Source: Arctic95D-9 sp035967665
GTDB lineage: Bacteria; Verrucomicrobiota; Verrucomicrobiia; Verrucomicrobiales; DEV007
Direction: 5' to 3'
Assembly: GCA_035967665.1 (NCBI GenBank)
Contig: JAYWLB010000124.1
Span: forward strand, 47,494-111,493
DNA: 64,000 bases
Made by a program: the position numbers and the translations under genes. Under the pieces are notes generated by a model. The model searched no databases. It had not been told where the DNA came from and saw nothing but the letters and a program-made list of their open reading frames with translations. Below, piece after piece: positions 9,370 to 17,612 of the stretch. Position 1 is the first letter of the stretch; each line of letters opens with the position of its first letter.

Positions 9370-9519
9370 CTGCTAGAAAGTAGAGTAATTATTGAGCATT
9401 TCAAGAATTAAGGATCCTTCAACAAAAATACAGCTCGGGGAAGGGCCTGATCTCATCGCAACTCCTCCACCTCTCACCTTGCAAATGTCCCCTGCGGGGG
9501 CTTTGATCTATTCAACCAT

Positions 9520-10422
9520 TTGGTCCATTTGAACGACGACACTACAGAAGCAGAGGAACCTGAAATTCCTGATAACGAGACGCCCCCGGAAACGGACGTT
9601 TCAGAGGAAATCACAAGCTCTGATGAAAACGGTTCAGAGGCATCGGGGAACGACGACACCTCCTCCGATGACGACTCATTTTCCGGCGACGACAACGAAT
9701 CCTCCTATAAAGTGGAACTCGATATCTTCGAGGGCCCCATGGACCTCCTTCTCTACCTCATCAAAAGGGACGAGATCGATATTTACGACATTCCGATCGA
9801 AGCGATCACGAAGCAGTACATGGCCTACCTCGAAACGTTCAAAATGTTGAACATCGGCCTCGCCGGTGAGTTCCTCGTCATGGCCGCGAACCTCTGCTAC
9901 ATCAAGAGCCGCATGATGCTGCCAAAGCACGTGCAGCCGCCGGAGGAAGATGCTGACGAAGAGGATCCACGCTGGGATCTGATTAAACAGCTCATTGAAT
10001 ACAAAAAATTCAAGGAGGCCGCGCGTCAGCTCGCAGAAAAGGAATCGAAGCAGCAGAACCACTTTTCCCACAAGCCCGACAAAATCAAAAGCGTTGAGGG
10101 AGAAGAGCGCCCTCTTTCCGACGACGTCAGCGTTTTTGATCTGATCCGCGCTTTCCAGAGCATCCTCGACCGCTTTCAGGATGACAGCCTCGGCGAGATC
10201 GTCGATGATCAGTTCACTGTGAGCGACAAAATCGCCTTCATCCTCGATAAGGTGGAACCGGGAGGAACCATCAAGTTCGTCGATCTTTTCACCGGAGCCG
10301 CGAGCAAAAATGAATTGATCGTCACCTTCCTCGCCGTTCTCGAACTCATGAAGCTCAATTATTTCAAAGTGGTTCAAAAAATTGTCCTCGGGGAAATCCA
10401 GATGAGACGAAACGAATTTTAA
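9520..10422 (+). CDS. scpA: Segregation and condensation protein A
   Basis: Kleisin subunit that bridges SMC heads in the chromosome-condensing complex. The conserved N-terminal block VELDIFEGPMDLLLYLI begins at about residue 65, followed by DIYDIPI and the helical LAGEFLVMAANLCYIKSRM segment; the C-terminal winged helix ends at 300. An extra ~60-residue N-terminal tail very rich in Asp, Glu and Ser precedes it. The start is TTG (9520, or a second TTG at 9529), as no ATG fits before the conserved block. scpB follows after 93 bp in the usual order. No smc is in the window. Confidence 0.93.
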   Translation: MVHLNDDTTEAEEPEIPDNETPPETDVSEEITSSDENGSEASGNDDTSSDDDSFSGDDNESSYKVELDIFEGPMDLLLYLIKRDEIDIYDIPIEAITKQYMAYLETFKMLNIGLAGEFLVMAANLCYIKSRMMLPKHVQPPEEDADEEDPRWDLIKQLIEYKKFKEAARQLAEKESKQQNHFSHKPDKIKSVEGEERPLSDDVSVFDLIRAFQSILDRFQDDSLGEIVDDQFTVSDKIAFILDKVEPGGTIKFVDLFTGAASKNELIVTFLAVLELMKLNYFKVVQKIVLGEIQMRRNEF

Positions 10423-10515
10423 TCGAGGCCGCCTACCGGATAAGAATCCACTTTAATTCCTCCAAATTCAGCGCAGCTTACGAGCCCCTCCCGCCACCTC
10501 TCCAACGAGACCTAA

Positions 10516-11295
10516 ATGGAACTGATTCACATCGTCGAGGCCTTGATTTATGCCGCTCCTGAACCTGTATCTTCCGCTGAAATAGCGAAAGCGGTTCGGC
10601 GCGCCGCAGAAGACTCTGCCATCCCCGAAGCTCAGGAGTGGGAAACGATCAACGCATCCAACATCGAAGTTGTCATCGCTGAACTCGATGAAAAACTGGT
10701 GCAGAACGGAAGCGCGATTCAGTTGAGCGAAGGGGCCAACGGCTGGCGGTTTGTGACGCGGGAAATCTACGCCGACTGGATTCGGGCGCTTCTTCCCGAG
10801 ATGCGGCCGGAAAAACTGAGCGCCGCCGCTCTCGAAACAATCGCGCTGATTGCCTATCGCCAGCCGATCACGAAGGCAGACATAGAAGCAGTCCGCGGAG
10901 TCTCCGTCGACGGACAGATTCAAAAACTGATCGATCGCCGCCTCATTCGTATCGGTGGGCGGGCCGATCTCCCCGGTCGCCCCATGCTCTACGAAACAAC
11001 CGAAGAGTTCATGACCCACTTCGGGATTAAAGAACTGGACGACCTTCCCAACGCCTCCGAATTGCGTATCGTGGAATTGCCCACCGCTGAAGAGGAGCCG
11101 GCTGCAGAAGAAACCACTCCCGCCGAAGACGCTGAAGCGGAAGCCGGGGACATAGACGACAATGCAGCGCGAATCGCCGCGCTCGAAGCCGAAGAGGATT
11201 TAATCGAAGAAGAATCATCCGACGAAAGCAACGAATCAGAGGAGAATGAATCTTCTGAAGACGAAGCTGAGGAAACCGATCAGCCCGCCAACTGA
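10516..11295 (+). CDS. scpB: Segregation and condensation protein B
   Basis: Dimeric winged-helix partner of ScpA in the SMC condensin complex. LIHIVEALIYAAPEPVS at the N-terminus and LSAAALETIALIAYRQPITK with VDGQIQKLIDRRLI in the second winged helix are typical. The folded part ends at ~185 with the TEEFMTHFGIKELDDLP segment. About 70 residues of highly acidic tail (Glu/Asp/Ser-rich) follow, mirroring the acidic N-terminal tail on ScpA. The gene lies 93 bp after scpA and 12 bp before pheA, so the three are probably co-transcribed. Confidence 0.94.
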   Translation: MELIHIVEALIYAAPEPVSSAEIAKAVRRAAEDSAIPEAQEWETINASNIEVVIAELDEKLVQNGSAIQLSEGANGWRFVTREIYADWIRALLPEMRPEKLSAAALETIALIAYRQPITKADIEAVRGVSVDGQIQKLIDRRLIRIGGRADLPGRPMLYETTEEFMTHFGIKELDDLPNASELRIVELPTAEEEPAAEETTPAEDAEAEAGDIDDNAARIAALEAEEDLIEEESSDESNESEENESSEDEAEETDQPAN

Positions 11296-11307
11296 CCCAC
11301 CATTTTT

Positions 11308-12366
11308 ATGAGCCTCGAAGAACAGCGCATCAAAATCGACGCCATCGATACCGACATCATCCGACTCCTCAATGAGCGGGCCGACGTTGTCCATGAAATC
11401 GGTGAAATCAAAAAGCAGAACGGACTGGAAATTTACGCACCCGAGCGCGAGGAGAAATTGCTCCGCAGCCTCTGCAAAAAAGGAGAGGGAGGGCGTCTTC
11501 CCGATGACTCGATTCGTGCGATCTACCGCGAGATCATGTCCGCTGCCCTCGCGCTCGAAGAGGACCTCAAAATAGCCTACCTCGGCCCTGCGGGGACCTG
11601 GACGCATCAGGCCGCAATCGGCAAATTCGGTCACAGCGTGAAATACCTTCCCCAGCCCAGCTTCGGGGATGTCTTCAATCAGGTTGAGAGACGCATCGCC
11701 GACTACGGGGTCGTTCCGATCGAAAATTCAACGGAGGGAGCGGTCACCCACACCCTCGATCTTTTCGCGGACTCGCCTCTCAAAATCTACGGGCAGGTCA
11801 TGCTCTCAATTGAGAACAATCTCATGGCGAACTGCCCTCGTGAAGAGATCCAGCAGATCTACAGCCACCCGCAGATCATCGCCCAATGTCGTGGCTGGCT
11901 GGCCAAGAATTTCAACGAGATTCAGCCGATCGAGAAATCGAGTTCCGCCGCGGCTGCAGAGATCGCCGCGAAGGAGCCCAACTCAGCAGTCCTCGGAGGT
12001 TCGCTTCTTTCCGAACTCTACAACATCAACCTGCTCGAGCGTTCCATTCAGGACATCGCGAACAACACGACGCGCTTCCTTGTCATCAGCCATAAGACCT
12101 GCCCTCCGACCGGCAATGACCGCACTTCGGTCATGTTCTCCGTTCGCGACGAGCCCGGCTCCCTCCACCGCGCCCTCGAACCGTTCGAGAAACTTTCGAT
12201 CAACATGTCGAAAATCGAAAGCCGTCCCTCGAAACGCCGCGCGTGGGAATATTACTTCTTCGTCGATATCGCGGGGCACTGCGAAGAGCCCGAGCTCGCC
12301 AATGCCATCGAAGAGGTCGGCAAAAACTGCTCTTTCGTGAAGACTCTGGGAAGCTACCCTGCCTAG
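11308..12366 (+). CDS. pheA: Bifunctional chorismate mutase/prephenate dehydratase (P-protein)
   Basis: Catalyses chorismate to prephenate to phenylpyruvate in phenylalanine synthesis. Residues 1-~85 form an AroQ-type chorismate mutase helix bundle (IDAIDTDIIRLLNERADVV). Residues ~88-265 are the prephenate dehydratase, from IAYLGPAGTWTHQAA through VPIENSTEGAV to the substrate-binding NNTTRF motif. Residues ~275-350 are an ACT domain with the ESRPSK loop that binds phenylalanine, so feedback inhibition is likely. The stop codon overlaps, as CTAG, the stop of the convergent oxidoreductase gene. Confidence 0.96.
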   Translation: MSLEEQRIKIDAIDTDIIRLLNERADVVHEIGEIKKQNGLEIYAPEREEKLLRSLCKKGEGGRLPDDSIRAIYREIMSAALALEEDLKIAYLGPAGTWTHQAAIGKFGHSVKYLPQPSFGDVFNQVERRIADYGVVPIENSTEGAVTHTLDLFADSPLKIYGQVMLSIENNLMANCPREEIQQIYSHPQIIAQCRGWLAKNFNEIQPIEKSSSAAAAEIAAKEPNSAVLGGSLLSELYNINLLERSIQDIANNTTRFLVISHKTCPPTGNDRTSVMFSVRDEPGSLHRALEPFEKLSINMSKIESRPSKRRAWEYYFFVDIAGHCEEPELANAIEEVGKNCSFVKTLGSYPA

Positions 12367-13454
12367 CGGGCCCCGGGTTCCTCACCCAATAGAGGCAGAG
12401 CCCTTCCCTGCCTCGCGCTTTCGTATGCAGTGTCGACAATCTGTTGACCGATCCGGGAGGTTTCGACACTGAGCGGGCCCTCCACCGGAATGCCCTCCCC
12501 GATGCAGTGGAGAAAATACTCTACCGGATTCCGGAAAGGGGCACTCAACGCGGGCGCCTCGACACGGCGGCCCTCAGGCGAAGCGGAATCCTGAAGCGTC
12601 ACAAACGATTCGTAGTCGTAACTGGAAATCGTCCCCATCGAACCTTTCACCACGAAACCGCACTTCGGCTGCGGCTGATGGGTCCACGGGTCGGAAAAAG
12701 TGCCCCACCTTGTTTCAAATTTTGAAAGCCCTCCCGCGTAACGGGCCACCGTGACGCTGTGCTCATCGACTTCGAGACCGTTGCCCTCACGGTCCCACAT
12801 CGCCATGACTTCGACGGGCTTTTGACCTCCGTTGAACCAGGTCCCCAACGTCGTCCCGTAGCCCAGATAATCCTGCATGCTGCCGCCGCCTTCCGACTCG
12901 CGATAAAACCAGCTCGCCTCCTTGGCTTCGTCGGTTGGTTCCTGCTCGATCTTATCAGCTCCGTGCCAGAGCGGTCCCCGATTGCCGTCGTAGAAATGCA
13001 CTTCGCAGACGTCTCCGATCGCGCCTGACGAGATCAGTTCATGGCATTTCACATGCGCAGGCACCCACGCGAGCGGCCAGTTGATCGCGAGATTCCGCCC
13101 TGATTTCTCCATCGCAGCAATCATGCGATCCGCTTCGGCGAGCGAGGCCGCAAAAGGCTTTTCCACGAGCACATGAACCCCGAACGGAGCCACTTTTTCA
13201 ACCCACTCAGCATGCCTCGCTGCGGCAGGGCAGAGAATCACGAGATCCGGCTTCGTCGTCTTCAGGCAATCTTCATGATCCGTGAAAACCTGATCGCTCC
13301 GCAGCGAAAAATTCCGCGTCGCATCGAGCATGCGATCCGGGTCCTCATCGCAAATTCCGACGAGGTCGACCTGAGGGTGATCGTGCGCGAGGCGCAGGAG
13401 ATCCCCCATGTGAAAATGGTCAAAATTGATCCCCGCAACTTTCCAGCGTTTCAT
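12363..13454 (-). CDS. Gfo/Idh/MocA-family oxidoreductase
   Basis: NAD(P)-dependent oxidoreductase of the glucose-fructose oxidoreductase/inositol dehydrogenase family; substrate unknown, most likely a sugar or polyol. The N-terminal Rossmann domain is followed by VLVEKPFAASLAEADRM (EKP motif, catalytic lysine) and a C-terminal sheet domain. The chosen start is the ATG at 13454 (MKRWKVAGINF, 363 aa). A TTG further upstream at 13487 would overlap a dispersed palindrome and is less likely. An MFS transporter lies upstream on the same strand, suggesting uptake and oxidation of the same compound. Confidence 0.85.
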   Translation of the reverse strand: MKRWKVAGINFDHFHMGDLLRLAHDHPQVDLVGICDEDPDRMLDATRNFSLRSDQVFTDHEDCLKTTKPDLVILCPAAARHAEWVEKVAPFGVHVLVEKPFAASLAEADRMIAAMEKSGRNLAINWPLAWVPAHVKCHELISSGAIGDVCEVHFYDGNRGPLWHGADKIEQEPTDEAKEASWFYRESEGGGSMQDYLGYGTTLGTWFNGGQKPVEVMAMWDREGNGLEVDEHSVTVARYAGGLSKFETRWGTFSDPWTHQPQPKCGFVVKGSMGTISSYDYESFVTLQDSASPEGRRVEAPALSAPFRNPVEYFLHCIGEGIPVEGPLSVETSRIGQQIVDTAYESARQGRALPLLGEEPGAR

Positions 13455-13486
13455 CCCGAAGGTGGTGACCCGTTTCAACCAAATCA

Positions 13487-13517
13487 AACAGGGTTAGGTC
13501 ATGCACCTAACCCTCTT
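13487..13517. repeat. Dispersed AACAGGG palindrome, copy A2
   Basis: Arms of 13 nt (13487-13499 and 13505-13517) pair with one mismatch around a 5-nt loop. It is the best-paired copy of the family; positions unpaired in copy A1 are paired here. It lies between the MFS gene and the oxidoreductase gene, where it could affect relative expression. Confidence 0.7.
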
Positions 13518-13529
13518 GAGCCTGGAACT

Positions 13530-14897
13530 CTAGATGTCCTCGAGATCGTCTTCGGTGACTTTCGTTTTGTCCCAGAACCCGGCGAAGAAAATCACCGCAA
13601 TGATGCCGGCAAGGAGCGCAGGGAAAAGCCAGAAACCTTTCCACTGCTCCATCGCCGTTGAGACGAGACCTGGATCGATAGACTCAGGCATGTTGAAGGA
13701 AAAGAGTTTTGCCAGCTTGTCTCCGAAGGACAAATCGACCTCAGGACGTGCCGCACTGATCGCCTCGTCGAGCGGGCCATAACCCGGAACTGCCGCGAAT
13801 TTCGCCCCCGCAACCTTGAACCCGAAAAACATACCAAGCCCCTGCGTGACGAAAACCAGCAAGCTCTGAGCCTGCCCACTCACCGCCTTGGGCGCCACCT
13901 TGTCGGTGTACATAAAGCCCGTTACGAAGAAGAAATCGTAGCAGATTCCGTGAAGCGCGATACCTGCGAACATCATCCACGCAACCTGGTCCGGCGCACC
14001 GAAGGCGAAAAGCAAATACCGGACCACCCACGCGAGCATCCCCACGAGGATCATCCATTTCACGCCCAGCTTTCGAAAGAAGAACGGAATCAGGAGCATG
14101 AAGACGATCTCCGACATCTGACCAATTGTCATCGTCGACGCCGCTTCTTCAAAACCGGTGTTGGCGAGGAAATTGGAAGTGTAGGCGTAGTAATAAGCGA
14201 GGGGGATACAAATCAGCCCCGAACAGATGATGAAAACGAGGAAGCCGGGCTTTGCGAGCAGCTTCCACGCATCGACCATGAGAAGCGCGCGCATATTGAT
14301 CGGCTCGCCTTTCGCCGGAGGCGGTGTGTGAGGAAGGAAAAACGCCATGACACCGAGAAGGAGTGAACTCACCCCGGCGAGCTTGAAAATCTCGAGGCTG
14401 GAGGTCCAACCGAGGAAACCGACGACGAGCCCGGCTGCGATCCAGCCGATCGTCCCCCAAACGCGCACTTTCGGAAACTGAAGCCGCTCGAGGTTGGCAA
14501 AAGTGATCGTATTCCCCAGACCGAGCGTCGGCATGTAGCAGAGCATGTGAGCGATCAGGTAAAAGACAACCTTGTCGGCATTGCCGGCCGCACCGGCATC
14601 GGCAGCCATAAACATAAAGACTCCGCCGAGCAGGAAGAGCACACCGAAGACGACCTGAGAGGGGAAAAACCGGTCGGCGATAACCCCTAAAAAGAGCGGG
14701 GCAATAATCGCACCCCAGGGGGCCGATTCGTAGGCGTCACCGATTACAGCACCCAACTCATCCGCGCCCAGCACTTGCCCGAACGTGGCACCCAGCGCCT
14801 GACCGAGCGTCGCGAACCACGCCCCCCAGGTGAAAAACTGAAGGAACATCATGATGCTCAATATCGGCATCGCGGATTTCGGTTTGGTTTCTGCCAT
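13530..14897 (-). CDS. MFS transporter, nucleoside:H+ symporter-like
   Basis: Inner-membrane transporter of 455 aa with about 12 hydrophobic helices. The N-terminus PILSIMMFLQFFTWGAWF and the following helix pattern resemble the nucleoside/H+ symporter (NupG/XapB-like) branch of the major facilitator superfamily, which in this phylum often accompanies sugar-oxidoreductase genes. The ATG at 14897 (MAETKPKSAM) is preferred over a start 18 codons upstream. It is followed by the Gfo/Idh/MocA gene with a palindromic repeat in between. The substrate cannot be read from the sequence: a nucleoside or a sugar is most likely. Confidence 0.8.
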   Translation of the reverse strand: MAETKPKSAMPILSIMMFLQFFTWGAWFATLGQALGATFGQVLGADELGAVIGDAYESAPWGAIIAPLFLGVIADRFFPSQVVFGVLFLLGGVFMFMAADAGAAGNADKVVFYLIAHMLCYMPTLGLGNTITFANLERLQFPKVRVWGTIGWIAAGLVVGFLGWTSSLEIFKLAGVSSLLLGVMAFFLPHTPPPAKGEPINMRALLMVDAWKLLAKPGFLVFIICSGLICIPLAYYYAYTSNFLANTGFEEAASTMTIGQMSEIVFMLLIPFFFRKLGVKWMILVGMLAWVVRYLLFAFGAPDQVAWMMFAGIALHGICYDFFFVTGFMYTDKVAPKAVSGQAQSLLVFVTQGLGMFFGFKVAGAKFAAVPGYGPLDEAISAARPEVDLSFGDKLAKLFSFNMPESIDPGLVSTAMEQWKGFWLFPALLAGIIAVIFFAGFWDKTKVTEDDLEDI

Positions 14898-14983
14898 AGC
14901 AATCAAATAGTGAAGATCCCTGATGTTGTCCAAAACCAGACCACTGCGCAACCGCGAAATGTGGCGGGATCACCGATCCACCT

Positions 14984-15949
14984 TTAAATACCGAAATGCT
15001 CCCTCACCATTTCGCGCAACATGACCGGATCGAGCGCCGGCCCAATGCATACGAGCGATGGTGAAGCCTTCGAAAAGAGATCGCCCCTAAACGGCTCACC
15101 GATGGGATCGCGACCGGTTCGTTCAAAGATCCAGCGGTAACCGGGCGCTTCGCTGAGTTTTACAAGAGCCTTGGCTCGCAGCACTTCCGGGGGCAGCGAC
15201 TCGAGAAAACGAACCATTTGAGCACTCCTGTAGCGGCCCGGCAGGGGGATCTGACACCCTGTAAAACGATGGGATAGCGCATGTTCATGATCATGAACAT
15301 GCTCCCCTCCGGATTCCCCCACCCTCCATGAAGAATCTTCTCTTCCTCTCAACGGCTGCATCGCGGCGGCCTTGAGCTCTCCGGCGAGCCGCGGGGCGTC
15401 GATTCGGGTAGCGTAACGATTCGTCTCCTCGACCGATTGAACGATGGCATCCATTTCTTCATCCGTGAGCCCCTCCCCGTGCGTGAGGATCCAATGAGTC
15501 GCGGTCTCAACCTGCCGGATTTCAAGGGCGTCGAACTCTTTTCGTTTTCGCCAGTGCCGCGCATCAATCACCGCGACCTGCCACCGCGGCAGGAACGGCA
15601 TCTCTTTCTCCATCACCGTAAAAGCCTCGAGGATCGGAAGCGGATCAGCCGTGCCGTTCAGCTCAATAAAAAGTGCATCGCCCCTCCCCGTCTGAGCGGC
15701 GAGACAGAGATTTTTGAGTTCATCGAGACTGTCGCAGCAGGCACAACTCGCCGCGAGCGGAAAGACAGAGGCCTCCGATTGCGGCAGAGTCGAGGCATCA
15801 ATTTCAGCGTTCTCAAAATCATTCAATATGACATCCGCAGCCAGATCCAAGCGTTTGTATTCATCAAGAAGAGCTCGCAGCAGAGTCGTCTTACCAGCCC
15901 CTAAAAAGCCGGTAATAAAGAGGAGAGGCTTAGACATTAAAATGGCCAT
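14984..15949 (-). CDS. COG0523 (CobW-like) metal-handling GTPase
   Basis: P-loop G3E GTPase proposed in this family to deliver metal, often zinc, to target proteins. GFLGAGKT (Walker A) lies near the N-terminus, the family metal motif CxCC appears as CACC, and a histidine-rich segment (HVHDHEH) follows; the C-terminal domain ends EMVREHFGI. The start is taken at the ATG at 15949 (MAILMSKPLLF, 321 aa); an ATG four codons later is also possible. A 15-bp palindrome abuts the start and a longer palindrome lies ~95 bp upstream, which may be metal-responsive operators. It is the only metal-homeostasis gene in the neighbourhood. Confidence 0.85.
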   Translation of the reverse strand: MAILMSKPLLFITGFLGAGKTTLLRALLDEYKRLDLAADVILNDFENAEIDASTLPQSEASVFPLAASCACCDSLDELKNLCLAAQTGRGDALFIELNGTADPLPILEAFTVMEKEMPFLPRWQVAVIDARHWRKRKEFDALEIRQVETATHWILTHGEGLTDEEMDAIVQSVEETNRYATRIDAPRLAGELKAAAMQPLRGREDSSWRVGESGGEHVHDHEHALSHRFTGCQIPLPGRYRSAQMVRFLESLPPEVLRAKALVKLSEAPGYRWIFERTGRDPIGEPFRGDLFSKASPSLVCIGPALDPVMLREMVREHFGI

Positions 15950-15950
15950 T

Positions 15951-15965
15951 TTCTGAATTTCAGAA
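15951..15965. promoter_or_regulatory. Perfect palindrome at the COG0523 gene start
   Basis: TTCTGAATTTCAGAA is a perfect 7+1+7 palindrome ending one base before the ATG at 15949. Bound as DNA it would block initiation; as RNA it would hide the start region. No regulator is known to match it. Confidence 0.35.
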
Positions 15966-16042
15966 GAAACGAGGCGGGCTGACGCCACGGGAGCGACGCC
16001 GTAAAACGGGACAGCGGAAATGCCAGTAAGGCCCGACGTCAC

Positions 16043-16065
16043 TTAACGCAAGTGTTTTGCATTAA
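16043..16065. promoter_or_regulatory. Candidate metal-regulator (Zur/Fur-type) operator
   Basis: A 23-bp near-palindrome: TTAAcGCAA, 5-bp spacer, TTGCaTTAA, with 8 of 9 half-site positions symmetric. It lies ~95 bp before the start of the COG0523 GTPase gene, a family often controlled by the zinc repressor Zur. The symmetry and location are observed; the regulator is inferred. Confidence 0.4.
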
Positions 16066-16108
16066 ATAAAGTCCATGCCTTCCGAAAATCGACGAACCGG
16101 GCCTCGCG

Positions 16109-16147
16109 CCTTCCTCTACCTGTAGCGGAACGAGAATCGTTCCGACT
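16109..16147. repeat. Dispersed 39-bp repeat, copy C1
   Basis: Matches the copy at 34990-35028 at 32 of 39 positions. It contains a short palindrome, GGAACGA then TCGTTCC. It lies just after yggS, between two similar 17-bp sequences (about 16081 and 16192), the second being the normal 3' end of yggS. Confidence 0.6.
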
Positions 16148-16171
16148 TCACTGCCCATCCGCCGATCATCC

Positions 16172-16825
16172 TCACGAATAATCGCGCGTCCCGAAAATCG
16201 ACGAGCCAACCCGCACGAGGGTAGCGCCCTCTTCAACCGCGACTTTGGCATCGTGGCTCATTCCCATGGAGAGATGGGGCAATGCCAGCCCGTGCTCGCT
16301 CGCGAGTTCATCGCGCAGCGCCCGCAACGCAGCGAAAGCGGGGCGGACCGCTTCAGGATCGGGATCGAACTTCGGAACCGTCATGAGCCCTTCGACCTTC
16401 AAATGCGGAAGAGCCTTAATTTCGGCAAACGACTCACGAAGCGAAGCCGCCGTGAATCCGAACTTGGCTTCGTCGTCGGATATATTCACCTGCAACAAAA
16501 TCGGGCAGTCAATCTCCAACTCCCCGGCGATGCGTGAAATCTGTCCCGCAAGCGCCAACGAATCAACACTGTGAATCATTGCGCAATGCGGAAGCACCTT
16601 ACGGATCTTGTTCTTCTGGAGATGCCCGATGAGATGCCATTCGATGTCGCGAGGCAGAACCGGGGCCTTTTCGAGAATTTCCTGAACCTTGTTTTCCCCG
16701 AAAATACGCTGACCGGCGTCGTAAGCTTCCCGCACATCCTCCGCTGGCCAGGTTTTGCTCACCGCGACGAGGGTTGCAGGCGAAGTGGCCGCCTGCACCG
16801 TTTTCAAATTTTCAGCAATACTCAT
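16172..16825 (-). CDS. yggS: YggS-family PLP-binding protein (PLP homeostasis)
   Basis: Pyridoxal-phosphate carrier/homeostasis protein with a single TIM barrel and no known enzyme activity. The PLP lysine is K24 in LVAVSKTWPAE. FGENKVQE, WHLIGHLQKNK, the GLMT segment, SMGMSHD and the C-terminal RVGSSIFGTRDYS are all family motifs. Length (217 aa) is normal though the N-terminus is short. It overlaps the upstream GNAT gene by 4 bp (ATGA), so the two are translationally coupled. A partial copy of its last codons (GSSIFG) lies ~100 bp downstream. Confidence 0.94.
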   Translation of the reverse strand: MSIAENLKTVQAATSPATLVAVSKTWPAEDVREAYDAGQRIFGENKVQEILEKAPVLPRDIEWHLIGHLQKNKIRKVLPHCAMIHSVDSLALAGQISRIAGELEIDCPILLQVNISDDEAKFGFTAASLRESFAEIKALPHLKVEGLMTVPKFDPDPEAVRPAFAALRALRDELASEHGLALPHLSMGMSHDAKVAVEEGATLVRVGSSIFGTRDYS

Positions 16826-17319
16826 TTTTCAGGAAGGTTCTCAATCCCTTTACGATCCATACGCACAATCCGCCACTCCTCAAGAATTTCGCCTCCAACC
16901 TGCTGATAGAGATCGATCGCGTTTTGATTCCAATCGAGGACACACCACTCATAACGACCGGCACCCCGCTCCTGAGCCATTTTGCCGAGCGCCTTGAGAA
17001 GGCTTTTTCCCACCCCCTGATGGCGGAAAGCCTCCTTTACATAGAGGTCTTCGAGCCAGATTCCGGCCTTTCCGATAAAGGTGGAGAAGGTCGAAAAGAA
17101 AATCGCATAGCCAATGAGGCCCTCTTCCCGCTCTGCAACGAGGGCCTCCGCCACCGGAACAGGCCCGAAAAGCGACTTTTGGTAGTCCTCCTCCGTGGCA
17201 ACGAGCTGATCCGTCAAATCCTCGAATTCGGCCAATTCTGCGACCATTTTCAAAATTCCGGAGACATCTTCGGGCTTTGCCTGTCGTATTTTTACTCTTT
17301 TAGTTAAATTTTCACTCAT
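16822..17319 (-). CDS. GNAT N-acetyltransferase, diamine acetyltransferase-like
   Basis: Acetyl-CoA-dependent N-acetyltransferase of 165 aa. The acetyl-CoA loop is RHQGVGKSLL. The surrounding GIWLEDLYVKEAFRHQG and WCVLDWNQNAIDLYQQVG blocks resemble the spermidine/thialysine acetyltransferase branch, so a polyamine or other small amine is a plausible substrate. It is the first gene of a two-gene unit with yggS (4-bp overlap). Its upstream region (17320-17612) is shared divergently with the PSD1 gene and probably holds both promoters. Confidence 0.85.
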   Translation of the reverse strand: MSENLTKRVKIRQAKPEDVSGILKMVAELAEFEDLTDQLVATEEDYQKSLFGPVPVAEALVAEREEGLIGYAIFFSTFSTFIGKAGIWLEDLYVKEAFRHQGVGKSLLKALGKMAQERGAGRYEWCVLDWNQNAIDLYQQVGGEILEEWRIVRMDRKGIENLPEK

Positions 17320-17612
17320 TGGCTTGTTTTAGCATCCCATCTTGGCACAACGAATGCGTCACTATAATAGCGTCGGAAGGCCATTGGCCAACCGGCAAAA
17401 GGGTTGAAACCAAAACGTCGGCCCGGTTGACATATGTTCTTTAGCAGGTTTTACGGGGGTTTTTCCTGCAACAGTCAATCGGGCCGATTGTTCCCGACCG
17501 AAAGATCCCCTCGACACCGACTTCGGCTCACCTATCATAGCCCTATTTCGCTACCGTAAACGCGCAAAGACGCTGTTTGCGACGCCTTCATTTCGCATCG
17601 AAGTTCACAGTA

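Noticed and set aside
13455..13487. Extended start (TTG at 13487) for the Gfo/Idh/MocA gene
   Set aside because: It would run into the A2 palindrome; the ATG at 13454 begins the Rossmann fold directly.
17427..17432. TTGACA as a -35 box before the PSD1 gene
   Set aside because: No convincing -10 element at the right distance.
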